Below are positions 62,387 to 64,000 of a stretch of DNA of 64,000 nt, in pieces. A program made the translations under genes and the position numbers. The first letter of the stretch is position 1. Each line of letters starts with the position of its first letter. The notes beneath the pieces are model-generated. The model was not told where the DNA came from. It saw only the letters and a program-made list of their open reading frames with translations, and made no database searches. The stretch covers positions 496,001-560,000 of the forward strand of contig OZ244867.1 of the NCBI GenBank assembly GCA_965221175.1, given 5' to 3'. The stretch is from JAJDZL01 sp965221175 (lineage in GTDB: Bacteria; Pseudomonadota; Gammaproteobacteria; Arenicellales; JAJDZL01).

Positions 62387-63184
62387 ATGGATTTTGAATT
62401 AGTCCTAGCTATCGCTGTATCCGTTACGGGGTTCATTTGGTTAGTGGACATGTTTTGGAGATGGTTCAAGAAAAGGTTTCTCGCAGTCCGGCCTGGTGGT
62501 GTAGCGCGACCTGCTCATAAGTGGATTATTGAGTATGCAAGAGCTTTTTTTCCAGTCTTGCTGATTGTATTTGTGTTGCGTTCCTTTGCAGTTGAACCGT
62601 TTCGAATTCCTTCCGGTTCAATGCTTCCTACCTTGCAAGTCGGTGATTTCATTCTTGTCAATAAATATCAATATGGTATTCGTCTGCCAGTTGCGAATAA
62701 GAAGTTAATTGAAGTCGGCTCTCCAGATTATGGAGATGTGATGGTTTTCAGATTTCCCCATGATGAAAATGTCAATTTCATTAAACGAGTAGTTGGATTG
62801 CCTGGTGATTCCGTAGAGTATCGGGACAAGACTATTTCGATAAACGGACAGGAAATCGCACAGGATGTCGTCGGAGAATATTGGATTAACCCTGAATCAA
62901 ACAGAAAAATTCAGACACAGTTATTCAGTGAATCATTTGGCAGCGAAGAGCAGCACAAAATCTTGATTGATGAAAAGCGAGGGTCTCGAACCCTTGTGTT
63001 CAATGTGCCAGAAGACACCTTTTTCGTGCTGGGCGATAATCGTGACTACAGCAATGACAGTCGATTCTGGGGGTTCGTTCCTGAATCGAATATTATCGGC
63101 AGAGCATTCTTTATCTGGTTCAGTTGGGATTCGGCTGGCGGTGATGGGGTAAACTGGAGCAGGATTGCCGCCGCCATCGAGTGA
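62387..63184 (+). CDS. lepB: Signal peptidase I
   Basis: Inner-membrane serine protease that removes signal peptides. 265 residues. Two N-terminal membrane helices (about 3-22 and 51-67) and a periplasmic catalytic domain. Nucleophile Ser78 in IPSGSMLPTL, general base Lys133 in FIKRVVGLPGD; VLGDNRDYSNDSRFWGFVP is box E. Upstream lepA is missing, but lepB-rnc is in the usual order. Confidence 0.96.
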   Translation: MDFELVLAIAVSVTGFIWLVDMFWRWFKKRFLAVRPGGVARPAHKWIIEYARAFFPVLLIVFVLRSFAVEPFRIPSGSMLPTLQVGDFILVNKYQYGIRLPVANKKLIEVGSPDYGDVMVFRFPHDENVNFIKRVVGLPGDSVEYRDKTISINGQEIAQDVVGEYWINPESNRKIQTQLFSESFGSEEQHKILIDEKRGSRTLVFNVPEDTFFVLGDNRDYSNDSRFWGFVPESNIIGRAFFIWFSWDSAGGDGVNWSRIAAAIE

Positions 63185-63209
63185 CATGTGCAATACATGA
63201 AACTTTGCT

Positions 63210-63974
63210 GTGAATTCGGACGCTCAATTTCATTCTAAAGCGCAACGGGTCGGCCGAATTTCTTTGACTCGCACTAATCAGATCTTAGTGGAAAACCATC
63301 GCCACAAAAAATTCTCGAAAATCATTCAATATCAATTTCGAAACACTGATTTGCTGGAGCGTGCACTTACCCACAGAAGTGTTGGGCAGCCCCACAATGA
63401 GGCGTTGGAATTCTTAGGTGACGCGGTGTTATCCGCAGTTGTTTCCGATTATCTCTTTCAGACACATCCCAATGCAACCGAAGGGGAGCTCACCCTCCAG
63501 CGCAGTCGAATCGTAAACAACAATAGTGCGATTTACTACGTGGCTGAAGCCATTACACTCGGCGAATTCGTTATCGCCGGCAGGTCGTTTCCCAAATCGG
63601 ATCAAAGGGCATGGCGAAACTTGCTCGCAAACTCTACGGAAGCATTAATCGGGGCAATTTATCTTGATGGTGGTATTGATGAAGCTTCGAAATTCTTTCG
63701 AGCTCATTTTGTTCCTTTGCTAGGGAAATTCAAATCAAGCTTACAGAAAGATTCAAAGTCCAAGTTGCAGGAGTATCTGCAACACTATTCACAGCCTATT
63801 CCTGTTTACGAAACAACTCACATTGAAGGTGTAGAGCATAACCCTCACTTCACCGTATTTTGCCACGTCAGTGGTTTACCTTCGCCTGTTGCAGGTGAAG
63901 GTGGAACAGTCAAAGAAGCGGAGCAGAGTGCTGCTGAAAAGGCCTATGAATTACTCTGCCAGCAAAACTCCTGA
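63210..63974 (+). CDS. rnc: Ribonuclease III
   Basis: Double-strand-specific endoribonuclease for rRNA processing and mRNA turnover. 254 residues from GTG 63210, somewhat longer than E. coli (226) because of ~25 extra N-terminal residues; GTG 63288 would give the usual length. Signature NEALEFLGDAVLS carries the catalytic Glu and Asp; Glu in NSTEALIGAIYLDGG is the second metal site. The double-stranded RNA-binding domain (SKSKLQEYLQHYSQPIPVY onward) is complete. The usual Arg of NERLEFLGD is Ala here. era would be expected beyond the window. Confidence 0.95.
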   Translation: MNSDAQFHSKAQRVGRISLTRTNQILVENHRHKKFSKIIQYQFRNTDLLERALTHRSVGQPHNEALEFLGDAVLSAVVSDYLFQTHPNATEGELTLQRSRIVNNNSAIYYVAEAITLGEFVIAGRSFPKSDQRAWRNLLANSTEALIGAIYLDGGIDEASKFFRAHFVPLLGKFKSSLQKDSKSKLQEYLQHYSQPIPVYETTHIEGVEHNPHFTVFCHVSGLPSPVAGEGGTVKEAEQSAAEKAYELLCQQNS

Positions 63975-64000
63975 CGAGAATTTCCGCTCTGGAATGGTCG

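Noticed and set aside
62253..62402. 49-codon hydrophobic frame overlapping the lepB start
   Set aside because: No ribosome site and no recognised similarity; possible as a coupled leader but not supported.
1..64000. CRISPR arrays, tRNA or rRNA genes, prophage
   Set aside because: No regularly spaced direct repeats, cloverleaf-like sequence, rRNA motif or phage structural gene was seen in any gap.

Overview
The window is chromosomal DNA of a gammaproteobacterium, by eye of moderate GC. Evidence: the long run rpsB-tsf-pyrH-frr-uppS-cdsA-dxr-rseP-bamA-skp-lpxD-fabZ-lpxA-lpxB-rnhB-dnaE-accA-tilS-pyrG-kdsA-eno-ftsB, with dapD-glnD-map divergent from rpsB, is the classic gammaproteobacterial order. 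rpsF-rpsR-rplI-dnaB-alr, uvrA/MFS/ssb and nadB/rpoE-rseA-rseB...lepB-rnc point the same way. The genus cannot be named from this sequence. It is probably an uncultured lineage, because several blocks lack their usual members (rseC/mucC, mucD and lepA are absent between rseB and lepB; ispD does not follow ftsB).

Layout. 1-3.9 kb: 5' part of uvrA (minus), an MFS transporter, ssb and a convergent TerB-like gene. 3.9-4.8 kb: no intact gene, but a frameshifted remnant on the minus strand. 4.8-7.4 kb: a Gfo/Idh/MocA oxidoreductase plus DegT-type aminotransferase pair (best guess GnnA/GnnB, making UDP-GlcNAc3N for lipid A) and a secreted DUF192 protein. 7.4-10.1 kb: a small accessory patch with a decayed DDE transposase, an orphan protein built from two ~100-residue repeats, a HAD-type 5'-nucleotidase and AT-rich DNA. 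10.1-15.1 kb: an enoyl-CoA hydratase family gene, then rpsF-rpsR-rplI-dnaB-alr. 15.2-19.5 kb (minus): dapD, glnD, map. 19.7-44.6 kb: the translation / isoprenoid / envelope / lipid A / DNA replication / fatty acid / CTP / KDO / glycolysis / division supercluster on the plus strand. 45-50.5 kb (minus): a complete oppABCDF oligopeptide importer. 51-55.9 kb: ygfZ (minus), a tiny sdhAF4-like gene and sdhCDAB-sdhE. 55.9-57.6 kb: NAD malic enzyme. 57.6-59.2 kb (minus): nadB. 59.3-64 kb: envelope stress sigma factor with a near-perfect sigma-E promoter, rseA, rseB, then lepB and rnc.

How it fits together. The 19.7-44.6 kb block couples ribosome production (S2, EF-Ts, RRF) to envelope building: undecaprenyl-PP, CDP-diacylglycerol and isoprenoid synthesis, outer membrane protein insertion (BamA, Skp, RseP), lipid A (LpxD/A/B with FabZ) and KDO. 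The GnnA/GnnB-like pair 25 kb away would feed a 3-amino sugar into the same LpxA. RseP in that block and RpoE/RseA/RseB at the right end form one stress pathway. The SDH operon carries both flavinylation helpers, SdhE and an SdhAF4 homologue, and SdhA/SdhB resemble the alphaproteobacterial/mitochondrial type.

Most notable observations: the 56-codon sdhAF4-like gene; encoded acidic C-terminal tails on ribosomal proteins S6, L9 and S2; the GnnA/GnnB pair; the duplicated orphan next to a dead transposase; the frameshifted remnant at 4.0-4.5 kb; and structured leaders before rpsB and rpsF. No CRISPR array, tRNA, rRNA, prophage or intact insertion sequence was seen.
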